Source of the DNA: Rhodobacterales bacterium CG2_30_65_12
GTDB lineage: Bacteria; Pseudomonadota; Alphaproteobacteria; Rhodobacterales; Rhodobacteraceae
Length of the DNA: 9,986 nucleotides
Direction of reading: 5' to 3'
Assembly: GCA_001873585.1 (NCBI GenBank)
Contig: MNZL01000095.1
Location: 1-9,986, forward strand
Under the pieces are notes generated by a model, which saw only the letters and a program-made list of their open reading frames with translations, ran no database searches and was not told where the DNA came from. Below, in pieces: positions 1 to 9,986 of the stretch. How positions within the stretch are numbered: position 1 is the first letter of the stretch; the number at the start of each line of letters is the position of its first letter. The translations under genes were made by a program, and so were the position numbers.

Positions 1-119
1 TGGCCGAACTGCGCCACCTCGATCCCTCGCGCCCGCGCGGCGAGGGCGGCGGCAAAGCCAGCGATCCCGGTGCCGATCACCGCAAGCTGGGTTTCGACCA
101 CCCGGTGCGCGCGCTTCAT
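1..119 (-). CDS. glpB: Probable anaerobic glycerol-3-phosphate dehydrogenase subunit B, N-terminal fragment
   Basis: Only the first 39 codons are in the window; the gene runs off the left edge. The start is the ATG at 119-117, which overlaps the glpA stop as ATGA, and a GGAGG Shine-Dalgarno (bases 131-127) lies 7 bases upstream of it. The peptide opens with a short polar lead and then a Rossmann FAD-binding turn (residues 14-20, VIGTGIA, followed by GFAAALAARARG). This fits GlpB, a flavoprotein subunit that forms the catalytic dimer with GlpA in the E. coli-type GlpABC enzyme. The assignment rests on gene order (directly after glpA, translationally coupled) plus the FAD motif. The visible part alone would not separate GlpB from other FAD-dependent oxidoreductases. 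Confidence 0.72.
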   Translation of the reverse strand, partial: MKRAHRVVETQLAVIGTGIAGFAAALAARARGIEVAQFG

Positions 120-1690
120 GCCTCGTCCTCCACCATGTCGAGCCCTGCAAGGCCAGTGTGGAGGATCTCGGCCAGTTCGGTTTGCGGCATCTGCGCGCCC
201 CAGAGCACCGGGCGCACCCCCTTGTAGCGCTCGGTGATGAAGTCGCGCATCTCGCCGAGGCCCTCCGCGCCGTTGTAAACGCCCGCATCGTAGAGGTGTG
301 AGGTGACGCGCATGGCGCAGAATGCGCCCTGACAGGCACCCTTGCCGATCCGCGAGCGGCGCGAGATCGCCGCCAGGCTCATGTGATCCTCGTGGCCGGG
401 AGCGGTGGCCACGATCTGATCGACGGTCGAGCGCGCCACCATCTCGCATTCGCACAGGATCGTGTCGGTTGCGTCGGCGCGCGCGGTCCAGTCGCGGGCC
501 GAAGCGCCGGGCGCGGTCCAGCCCGCGCCGGGGCCGGAGGGCAACGGCACAGTGGCGGTGCGGCAGGGCGCGGGGTTGCCAAGGCGGGCGGCAACCAGAT
601 CGGCGGTTTTCTCCGCCATCAGCCGGAAGGTGGTGAGCTTGCCCCCGGCGATGGTGCACAGGTTTTCAACGCCCTGCCCGGTGTGATCGTAAAGCGTGAA
701 GCCCCGGCTGGCCTTGCGCCCGTCCGCCTCGGCCCCCACCGCCATGAGCAGCGGCCGCACACCTGCGAAGGCGCGCACAAAGCGGGTTTGTGCCAGCACC
801 GGCAGCATCGCCGCGCCCTCGTCGAGAATCCGGTCAACCTCCTCGATGGTCGGGGCCAGGTCGTCGGGGTTGTGGATCGTCACCGACGAGGTGCCAAGGA
901 TCGACACAGTGCCGCCGGGTACGAGGATATCGCCGTCGCCGGGCGGGCGCAGCCGGTTGATCACCCCGCGCGAGAGCCGCGTGTTGGCGATGATGAGCGT
1001 GCCCTTGGAGCCGACGAGCTTCACATCCGCGCAGCCGGCCAGCTCGGCAATCCGCCCGGCCCAGGCTCCGCCGGCGTTAACCACTTCGCGCGCGGCGATG
1101 CGCAGCGCCTCGCCCGAGCGCAGATCGCGCGCCTTGGCGGCGACGATCCGCCCCGCCTTGATCTCGAAGCCTTCAACGGCCGTGTGCGGCAGATACCGGC
1201 TGCCGTTCAGCGCTGCGGCGTGGGCGACATGTTCGAGCACCAGCCGGAACGGATCAATCGTGGCGTCGGGCACGGTGTAGGCCGCGATCACGGTATCGGG
1301 CAGCGCCGGTTCGCGGGCGCGGGCCGCGTCGGGGGTGAGCGGCGCGCAGGCGATCCCGGCGGCGGCGCAGGCGGCGGGAAAGCGCGCGGCGAACTCCGCA
1401 TCGTCGCCCTCCACCGCCACGAACAGCCCGCCGCAATCGTCAATGCATTGCGGCGCCACGCGCTTGAGGATATCGCCCTCGATTCGGCATTCGGCGGCGG
1501 TTTCGGTGTCGGATACGGCGTAGCGCCCGCCCGAGTGCAACAGCCCGTGGTTGCCACCCGAAGCGCCGGCGTTGAGGTCGCGCCGGTCGATCAGCAAACA
1601 CTCGATTCCGCGCAGCGCCAGATCGCGCATCACCCCCGCGCCGGTGGCCCCGCCGCCGATGACAAGCACCTGCGTTTCAAGCGTTTTCAT
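116..1690 (-). CDS. glpA: Anaerobic-type glycerol-3-phosphate dehydrogenase, subunit A (FAD, BFD-type 2Fe-2S domain)
   Basis: The 524-residue protein is close to the E. coli GlpA length (about 540). It would oxidise sn-glycerol-3-phosphate to dihydroxyacetone phosphate. The N-terminus has the dinucleotide-binding glycine cluster at residues 12-19 (GGGATGAG), with the acidic end of the second strand at LLIDRRD. The GlpA/GlpD-family segment ASGGNHGLLHSGGRY covers about residues 43-57. The long central part is the DAO-type FAD/substrate domain. The C-terminal region carries a BFD-like [2Fe-2S] domain with C413-x-C415 and C453-x4-C458 (CQGAFC). This domain separates GlpA from the aerobic GlpD. 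The ATG at 1690 overlaps the stop of the preceding Fe-S gene as ATGA and has GGAGG (1699-1695) 4 bases upstream. The stop overlaps the glpB start in the same way, so expression is probably coupled through glpK-Fe-S protein-glpA-glpB. Confidence 0.93.
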   Translation of the reverse strand: MKTLETQVLVIGGGATGAGVMRDLALRGIECLLIDRRDLNAGASGGNHGLLHSGGRYAVSDTETAAECRIEGDILKRVAPQCIDDCGGLFVAVEGDDAEFAARFPAACAAAGIACAPLTPDAARAREPALPDTVIAAYTVPDATIDPFRLVLEHVAHAAALNGSRYLPHTAVEGFEIKAGRIVAAKARDLRSGEALRIAAREVVNAGGAWAGRIAELAGCADVKLVGSKGTLIIANTRLSRGVINRLRPPGDGDILVPGGTVSILGTSSVTIHNPDDLAPTIEEVDRILDEGAAMLPVLAQTRFVRAFAGVRPLLMAVGAEADGRKASRGFTLYDHTGQGVENLCTIAGGKLTTFRLMAEKTADLVAARLGNPAPCRTATVPLPSGPGAGWTAPGASARDWTARADATDTILCECEMVARSTVDQIVATAPGHEDHMSLAAISRRSRIGKGACQGAFCAMRVTSHLYDAGVYNGAEGLGEMRDFITERYKGVRPVLWGAQMPQTELAEILHTGLAGLDMVEDEA

Positions 1691-2984
1691 GTGCCCTCCG
1701 GCAGGTTCACGCCCTGCAATTCCGGGCCGAGATACTTGCGCTCATCAGCTCCGAGGATGCCGAGCGAGAGGCAGATCAGCGTCCACAGATGGGTGACGCG
1801 ATAGCCGCCGTGGTAATGCACGCCGATATCCTCGATCTGGCTGTGGCAGTTGTGGCAGGGGGTGAGCACATAATCGGCCTCGGTCGCCGCGATCTGATCG
1901 AACTTGCGCTTGCCGTAAGCCCGGCGCTCTTCGGCCATGCCGGCTTGCAGAAAGCCGCCGCCACCGCCGCAGCAGTAATTGGCCGAGCGCGCGGGCTGCA
2001 TGTCGATGAAATTGTCCTCGCCGACCAGCGCCTTGACCACGAAGCGCAGATCCTCCGCCCCCTGGTCGCCCAATGATTTGCGGATGAGCTGGCAGGGGTC
2101 TTGCACGGTGAAGGTGAGGCCACCCGTGTTCCAGTCGGAATTGACCGGCAGTTTGCCCTCGCGGATCCATTGCGCGTAGTAGCTCACAAGGCTACCGGCC
2201 TCGAAATTGGCCTCAAGCCCGAAGCGCTCGATCCCGGCCCAGAGCGTATAGAACGAATGCCCGCACTCGGTGTTGACCCAGACCTGCGGCGCGAGATCGT
2301 TGATCGCGTTCACGCGGGTTTCCACCATCTCGCGCCACGCGCCCTCGTCGCCGGTGAACATGCAGAAGTTTTCCGCCGCCCAGCCCTTCGAGGCATAGGT
2401 CCAGTCCGCGCCAACATAGTCGAAGATCTTCCACATCGGCGCCATTTCTTCTGGCTCCACCGCCGGTTCGCGCGAGTTCTGGTTAACCACGAACATCGCG
2501 CCCTTCTTGTCGATTGGCGCTTCGATGTTGGCAAAGCGCGCATCCGCCGCGCGCAGCTCCGCGACGGTTTCCTCGACGATCTCGACGAAATCCTCCGAGC
2601 GAATGCCCATCGCAGAGGTGCTCTCGTCCATTCGCTGTGCGGCGCAGGAGCGCACGATGCCCTTGGGCTTGTCATCCTCGGCCCAGCCGGATCGGGCGAG
2701 GCCGACAAGTTGCGCCACGTCGATCCCCATCGGGCAGACATAGGCGCAGCGCTTGCACTGGGTGCAGGTCCAGACCCAGGGCGTTGCCGCAAGTTCTTCG
2801 TTCATCCCGAGCTGGGCCATGTTGATGAAGCGGCGCGGGTCCATGCCGAAGAGCCCCGCGGCGGGGCAGCCCGAGGCGCAGAGGCCGCAGCCGACGCAAG
2901 CATCGAAGCTGGCACCGGGCGGCAGCATCACCTTCGCGGCGGCGAGAAAGTCGATCCGGGCGGGATGGGTGGCGACGGGGGCGG

Positions 2985-2988
<4 letters not shown>
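1687..2988 (-). CDS. (Fe-S)-binding CCG-domain protein in the glpC position (HdrD/DsrK-like)
   Basis: This 433-residue protein has two ferredoxin-type 4Fe-4S motifs near the N-terminus: C31-C34-C37-C41P and C75-C78-C81-C85P. A complete CCG (cysteine-rich) domain follows at the C-terminus: C299, C339-C340 followed by a run of five Gly, and C378-x2-C381 (TPCHNCHSQ). Between them lies a second, apparently degenerate CCG half, with a single C209 (ENFCMFTG) and C242 (TECGH) where a full copy would have CC and CxxC. This layout resembles HdrD, DsrK and TmcB, which carry an unusual 4Fe-4S cluster in the CCG domain and exchange electrons with quinone or thiol partners. E. coli GlpC is also a CCG-family Fe-S subunit, so the inferred role is passing electrons from GlpAB to the membrane. 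I see no transmembrane segment. The frame stays open upstream to 3087, but the ATG at 2988 overlaps the glpK stop (ATGA), so I chose it. AGGA lies about 10 bases upstream. Function is inferred from the operon. Confidence 0.85.
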
Positions 2989-4466
<1,478 letters not shown>

Positions 4467-5101
4467 TCAAAACCCTCCCGTTTCCCGCATCTTCTCGCAG
4501 CCCCATCAAGCCACGACGGCAAATTTTTACATGCCCCCATCAGGCCCGTCTTTCATCCAGTTTTCAAGCGCCGCGAACTGATCCGCGCCCCGCGCGCGGC
4601 GCCATCGCGGGCGTTCAGCGCCACCATCCGCGCCTCCTCGACCAAGCAAAGCGAGTCCCGTCAGGTTTCACTGAGCACACGTTCTCATCTAGATGACACC
4701 GCGAAAAAACGAAAGCAGATTAGGCGCTGTTTTGTTCACTTTTGGCTTTTCCACGCCTTTTTTCGGCCAATTGACCAATCGGATGTGCCTGAGAGGCGCA
4801 AACCACCATTCGTTCTTGTTCGTTTGGCGCAGTTGTGAGGCGAAAGACGGGTCTGCAGCGGAGGCGCACGTGCCACGGTCCATTCGGCAAGCCGAGATCC
4901 TTGGGATCATTTGCAAAGACGGCGAGAAACGCGCGAAAGTTGGTGATGCCCTGAGGGGCGGCATATCATGGCGGTGTTCATGCGCCGTCAAATCTCTGCT
5001 GAGAAAGGGATACGCCACATGGCAGCGCTACCATCACCCAACGGCCCGATCCATCCGTATTTTCTCCGGATCCGCTGACCGAGGTTATTCGCAATTGCAT
5101 A
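4467..5101. other. Non-coding or decayed stretch with low-GC core
   Basis: About 635 bases between glpK and the SRPBCC stub hold no gene I can recognise. The part next to glpK (to about 4660) must contain the glp operon promoter and leader, but no clear operator repeat stands out. A very GC-rich patch at about 4572-4640 is open in two minus-strand frames for about 35-50 codons, without a recognisable product. From about 4680 the composition falls: hand counts by 60-base line give about 43% GC at 4681-4740, 52% at 4741-4800 and 55% at 4801-4860, against well over 60% in the genes. Open frames exist on both strands here (4693-5109 plus; 4689-5018 minus). Their peptides are rich in rare residues, lack a Shine-Dalgarno and match no family I know, so I do not call them genes. 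Decayed inserted DNA is the likeliest reading. Confidence 0.5.
4473..4479 (-). promoter_or_regulatory. Strong Shine-Dalgarno of glpK
   Basis: The minus strand reads GGGAGGG at 4479-4473; its GGAGG core ends 7 bases before the glpK ATG at 4466. This fixes the glpK start. It also contrasts with the nearby arsR and dnaE genes, which have no Shine-Dalgarno. I could not find a convincing -35/-10 pair for the glp operon in the next 200 bases upstream. Confidence 0.8.
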
Positions 5102-5245
5102 TTAGTTGAGCGAACAGGCGATCCACGCGGAGTTGGCCGCGTTGATGGCCGCCTCGCTCAGGCAGCGCCAGACGGTTTCGGGGCGGGCGGCGATCACGCG
5201 GGTGATCTCGAGGCCGGTTTCGGGATTGACGGCGAAGACATCCAT
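5102..5245 (-). pseudogene. Truncated SRPBCC/AHSA1-domain protein stub
   Basis: The reading frame has 47 codons, from the ATG at 5245 to the TAA at 5104-5102. It starts 28 bases after the arsR stop, on the same strand, with an AGAAG Shine-Dalgarno candidate 8 bases upstream. Residues 11-31 (GLEITRVIAA, then RPETVWRCLSE) match the first strand and helix of SRPBCC (AHSA1, activator of Hsp90 ATPase-like) domains, where the family usually reads ITR-IxAPPExVWRxxTEP. Full members have roughly 140-170 residues and continue with a conserved WF segment. Here the sequence after residue 31 (AAINAANSAWIACSLN) is unlike the family and soon stops. arsR-SRPBCC gene pairs are common in alphaproteobacteria, so I read this as the surviving 5' end of such a partner, cut off by deletion or insertion near base 5150. 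It could still be translated as a short peptide, but no SRPBCC ligand cavity could form. Confidence 0.6.
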
Positions 5246-5273
5246 TGGCTTTGCTTCTGGCAAATAGCCGAAA

Positions 5274-5630
5274 TCAAGAGGTTTTCCAGCTCTCTGGGAT
5301 TCGCCCGGTCTGGGCTTCCAGCCTGCGGGCGAGCACTTCGAGCCGGGTCAGCCGCCCCTCCCAGAGCCGCTTCTGGCTGTCCAGCCAGTCTTCCACCGCC
5401 AACAGCGCGCCGGGCCTCAGCGCCACGATCCGGGCGCGCCCCTGCTTGCGCGTCACCACCAGCCCGGCCGCTTCGAGCACCTCGATATGGCGCAGGAACG
5501 AGGGCAGGGCCATCGCGTGCTGCTCGGCGAGCAGGCTCACCGGCTGGGCGCCTTCGGCAAGCTGCTCCAACACCGCGCGGCGGGTCGGGTCGGCGAGCGC
5601 CGAAAACAGTGAGTCCATTCGCTTAGGCAT
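5274..5630 (-). CDS. ArsR-family winged-helix transcriptional regulator
   Basis: The 118-residue protein starts MPKRMDSLFSALADPTRRAV, the hallmark ALADPTRR helix of ArsR/SmtB-type regulators. The helix-turn-helix spans about residues 30-58 (PVSLLAEQHAMALPSFLRHI then VLEAAGLV), the basic wing about 60-71 (TRKQGRARIVAL), and a charged C-terminal helix about 78-105 could dimerise. It contains no cysteine, so the classic thiol metal-sensing sites are absent. It belongs to the subgroup usually paired with an SRPBCC-domain gene, and a broken piece of such a gene follows. The frame remains open upstream to 5717, but the residues before 5630 are unlike the family. I chose the ATG at 5630 because a promoter-like GATACT ends 7 bases before it. 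An ATG at 5618 (MDSLFSALADP) is the alternative start. Target genes are unknown; autoregulation is plausible from the inverted repeat over the start codon. Confidence 0.85.
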   Translation of the reverse strand: MPKRMDSLFSALADPTRRAVLEQLAEGAQPVSLLAEQHAMALPSFLRHIEVLEAAGLVVTRKQGRARIVALRPGALLAVEDWLDSQKRLWEGRLTRLEVLARRLEAQTGRIPESWKTS

Positions 5631-5639
5631 TATGCTAAG
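5622..5639. promoter_or_regulatory. Inverted repeat over the arsR start, candidate autoregulatory operator
   Basis: The 18-base sequence is CTTAG, eight spacer bases, then CTAAG, with perfect 5-base arms. It covers the arsR start codon (5630-5628), the predicted transcription start and part of the -10 hexamer. ArsR-family dimers commonly bind such imperfect palindromes and block their own promoter. That role is inferred from position and symmetry only. Confidence 0.4.
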
Positions 5640-5666
5640 TATCTCACAGCAGGGCCACGCCAACAA
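5638..5666 (-). promoter_or_regulatory. Candidate arsR promoter, leaderless arrangement
   Basis: On the minus strand, TTGTTG (5666-5661) and GATACT (5643-5638) are separated by 17 bases. They match the sigma-70 consensus at 3 of 6 and 4 of 6 positions. Only 7 bases (TAGCATA) separate the -10 from the ATG at 5630, so transcription would begin at or next to the start codon. No Shine-Dalgarno is present near the ATG. Confidence 0.45.
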
Positions 5667-5700
5667 GTCACATCCCGGGGCGCGGCGCGCGTTTCCATGC

Positions 5701-5728
5701 TTGGCCCCGGCGCTCACGGGCCTATACT
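5701..5728 (+). promoter_or_regulatory. Candidate dnaE promoter, leaderless arrangement
   Basis: TTGGCC (5701-5706) and TATACT (5723-5728) have a 16-base spacer and match the sigma-70 consensus at 4 of 6 and 5 of 6 positions. The -10 ends just 6 bases (CGCGCC) before the dnaE ATG at 5735, so the predicted transcript starts at about the A of the ATG. The preceding bases contain no AG-rich Shine-Dalgarno, which agrees with a leaderless mRNA. Confidence 0.55.
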
Positions 5729-5734
5729 CGCGCC

Positions 5735-9250
<3,516 letters not shown>

Positions 9251-9261
9251 GGCAATTCAGC

Positions 9262-9280
9262 GGTGCGGCTGCGCCGCGCT
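9262..9280 (+). terminator. Small GC hairpin after dnaE
   Basis: GCGGC (9265-9269), loop TGC, GCCGC (9273-9277) forms a 5-bp stem that wobble and GC pairs extend by up to three more positions. It lies 15 bases past the dnaE stop. No T-tract follows, so it may act as an mRNA 3'-end stabiliser or as part of a compound terminator with the next hairpin. Confidence 0.4.
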
Positions 9281-9293
9281 GGAGTGTCTGGAT

Positions 9294-9338
9294 GGGGGCG
9301 CTGCCCCCAAACCCCCGAGGTATTTGCAGACCAAAGAA
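9294..9338 (+). terminator. Rhodobacteraceae-type intergenic hairpin element
   Basis: GGGGGC (9294-9299), loop GCT, GCCCCC (9303-9308) is a perfect 6-bp GC stem. It is followed by AAACCCCCGAGGTATTT (9309-9325) and an A-rich tail, CCAAAGAA. The second C-run (9312-9316) could pair with the same five Gs, giving two alternative structures. From memory, very similar strings (GGGG-CTGCCCCC-CCCCCGAGGTATTT) recur after genes in Rhodobacteraceae genomes. I cannot verify that here. The element lies between convergent dnaE and dtd and probably marks the dnaE transcript end. Confidence 0.55.
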
Positions 9339-9374
9339 TCCGTGGCTTGCGGGATGGGTGGATCGGCCGGAGGC

Positions 9375-9812
9375 TCAGGTCTCCAGCCAGATCGTTACCG
9401 GGCCGTCGTTGACGAGGCTTACCTTCATGTCGGCACCGAAGCGGCCCTGGGCGGTGGCGATGCCTTGGCCGCGAAGCTCGGTGGCGAAAGTTTCATAGAG
9501 ACGCTCGCCCTCGACCGGTTCGGCGGCGGTGGAAAATCCCGGGCGATTGCCGCGCGAGGTGTCGGCGGCCAGCGTGAACTGGCTGACCACAAGCGCCGCG
9601 CCGCCGGTGTCGAGCAGGGCGCGGTTCATCTTTCCCGCCTCATCCTTGAAGATGCGCAAGCGGGCGATCTTGGCGGCGAGCGCGGTGGCGTTGGCTTCGG
9701 TGTCGCCCTGCATGGCGCAGACCAGCACGAGGAGGCCAGCGCCAATCTCGCCCAGCGTCTCGCCGTCCACCCGCACGGCGGCCTCGCTTACGCGCTGGAT
9801 CAGGGCTCTCAC
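9375..9812 (-). CDS. dtd: D-aminoacyl-tRNA deacylase
   Basis: The 145-residue protein has the exact length and layout of bacterial DTD. This enzyme hydrolyses D-tyrosyl and other D-aminoacyl-tRNAs, and Gly-tRNA(Ala), protecting translation from mischarged tRNAs. The N-terminus MRALIQRVSEAAVRVDGE is typical. The two active-site motifs are SQFTLAAD followed by RGNRPGF, and NDGPVT at 135-140 with the chirality-selecting Gly137-cis-Pro138 pair. The usual PSF of the first motif is PGF here, a mild variation. The start codon is GTG (9812-9810), not ATG. It overlaps the stop of the upstream PfkB-family gene as GTGA, so translation is probably coupled. No strong Shine-Dalgarno is visible. The gene ends facing dnaE. 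Confidence 0.95.
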   Translation of the reverse strand: MRALIQRVSEAAVRVDGETLGEIGAGLLVLVCAMQGDTEANATALAAKIARLRIFKDEAGKMNRALLDTGGAALVVSQFTLAADTSRGNRPGFSTAAEPVEGERLYETFATELRGQGIATAQGRFGADMKVSLVNDGPVTIWLET

Positions 9813-9986
9813 AGCTCGTGATCCCAGGGCGGGTTGGCCCCAGCCCGGCTCACGGTGACGGCGGCGGCGGCGACGCCCAGCTCCAGCGCCGGTTTGAGCT
9901 GGTCGGCGGTGATGGTGGTGAGCGCCTCTTTGGTCAGCACCCCGGCGCGCTCGAGCCCGGCGAGGAGCCCGGCGTTGAACGTATCG
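9809..9986 (-). CDS. PfkB-family carbohydrate kinase (fructokinase-like), C-terminal fragment
   Basis: The last 58 codons of a gene that enters from the right edge are present. The visible protein begins DTFNAGLLAGL, which is the end of the PfkB signature GAGDTF. The first residue in the window would be the catalytic aspartate of the anion-hole motif. It ends with a helix (ELGVAAAAVTVSRAGANPPW) typical of the C-terminus of fructokinase and ribokinase relatives. These enzymes phosphorylate sugars with ATP. The substrate cannot be told from this part, although the SRAGANPP ending is most like fructokinases. The TGA stop (9811-9809) overlaps the GTG of dtd, so the two genes form a coupled pair. 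Confidence 0.85.
   Translation of the reverse strand, partial: DTFNAGLLAGLERAGVLTKEALTTITADQLKPALELGVAAAAVTVSRAGANPPWDHEL

Noticed and set aside
383..1804. Long open frame antisense to glpA on the plus strand
   Set aside because: It mirrors glpA codons in high-GC DNA, has no recognisable domain, and glpA on the other strand is fully supported by motifs.
4553..4620. Peptide resembling a chemoreceptor signalling helix (RMVALNAR..AARGA)
   Set aside because: The resemblance covers about 15 residues and ends at once in unrelated sequence; nothing else of a chemoreceptor is present.
4739..4770. Possible terminator hairpin with a T-run (GGC..GCCTTTTTT)
   Set aside because: The stem has only three base pairs. 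The alternative TTGGC/GCCAA stem has a loop of about 19 bases, so neither is a credible terminator.
4689..5109. Overlapping open frames on both strands (109 and 138 codons) in the low-GC stretch
   Set aside because: There is no Shine-Dalgarno, no known domain, and the residue composition is odd on both strands. I kept the region as a low-GC island rather than a gene.
5631..5717. 29-residue N-terminal extension of the ArsR regulator
   Set aside because: The extension is unlike ArsR N-termini and would start inside the dnaE promoter region. The ATG at 5630 fits the family and the promoter position.

Overview
The window is high-GC bacterial DNA that looks alphaproteobacterial, most likely Rhodobacterales (Roseobacter/Rhodobacter group). 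This placement is inferred from the E. coli-like but alphaproteobacterial-sized DnaE, the codon usage, and an intergenic hairpin element after dnaE of a type I associate with Rhodobacteraceae. No species is claimed. There are two long gene blocks and a poorly coding middle.

Left block (about 1-4466, minus strand) is a tightly packed glycerol operon read right to left: glpK (glycerol kinase), then a cysteine-rich Fe-S protein in the position of glpC, then glpA, then the first 39 codons of a probable glpB. Every junction is a 4-base ATGA stop/start overlap. Together the genes would phosphorylate glycerol to sn-glycerol-3-phosphate, oxidise it to dihydroxyacetone phosphate on a flavoprotein, and pass the electrons through Fe-S clusters to the respiratory chain. 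The most unusual point is the Fe-S subunit. It has two N-terminal 4Fe-4S motifs, one degenerate CCG-like half and one intact CCG domain of the HdrD/DsrK type. No glycerol facilitator and no glp repressor is visible here.

Middle (about 4467-5734) holds no complete gene until a small ArsR-family regulator (minus strand, start 5630). Immediately downstream of it is a 47-codon stub that begins like an SRPBCC/AHSA1 domain protein and then breaks off, so an arsR-SRPBCC pair appears to have been truncated. From about 5100 to 4680 the DNA becomes visibly AT-richer, with no recognisable protein, which fits decayed or inserted DNA. The arsR and dnaE genes diverge. Each has a -10-like hexamer 6 or 7 bases before its ATG and no Shine-Dalgarno sequence, so both are predicted to be leaderless.

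Right block: dnaE (plus, 5735-9250) encodes the replicative DNA polymerase III alpha subunit. A 124-base convergent gap carries two hairpins. Beyond it, on the minus strand, are dtd (D-aminoacyl-tRNA deacylase, GTG start) and the C-terminal end of a PfkB-family sugar kinase that overlaps it by 4 bases.

I see no CRISPR array, tRNA, rRNA, intact insertion sequence or obviously new defence system. The best leads are the HdrD/DsrK-like glycerol-3-phosphate dehydrogenase module, the shortened regulatory loop in GlpK, the truncated arsR-SRPBCC locus with its low-GC flank, and the paired leaderless promoters.
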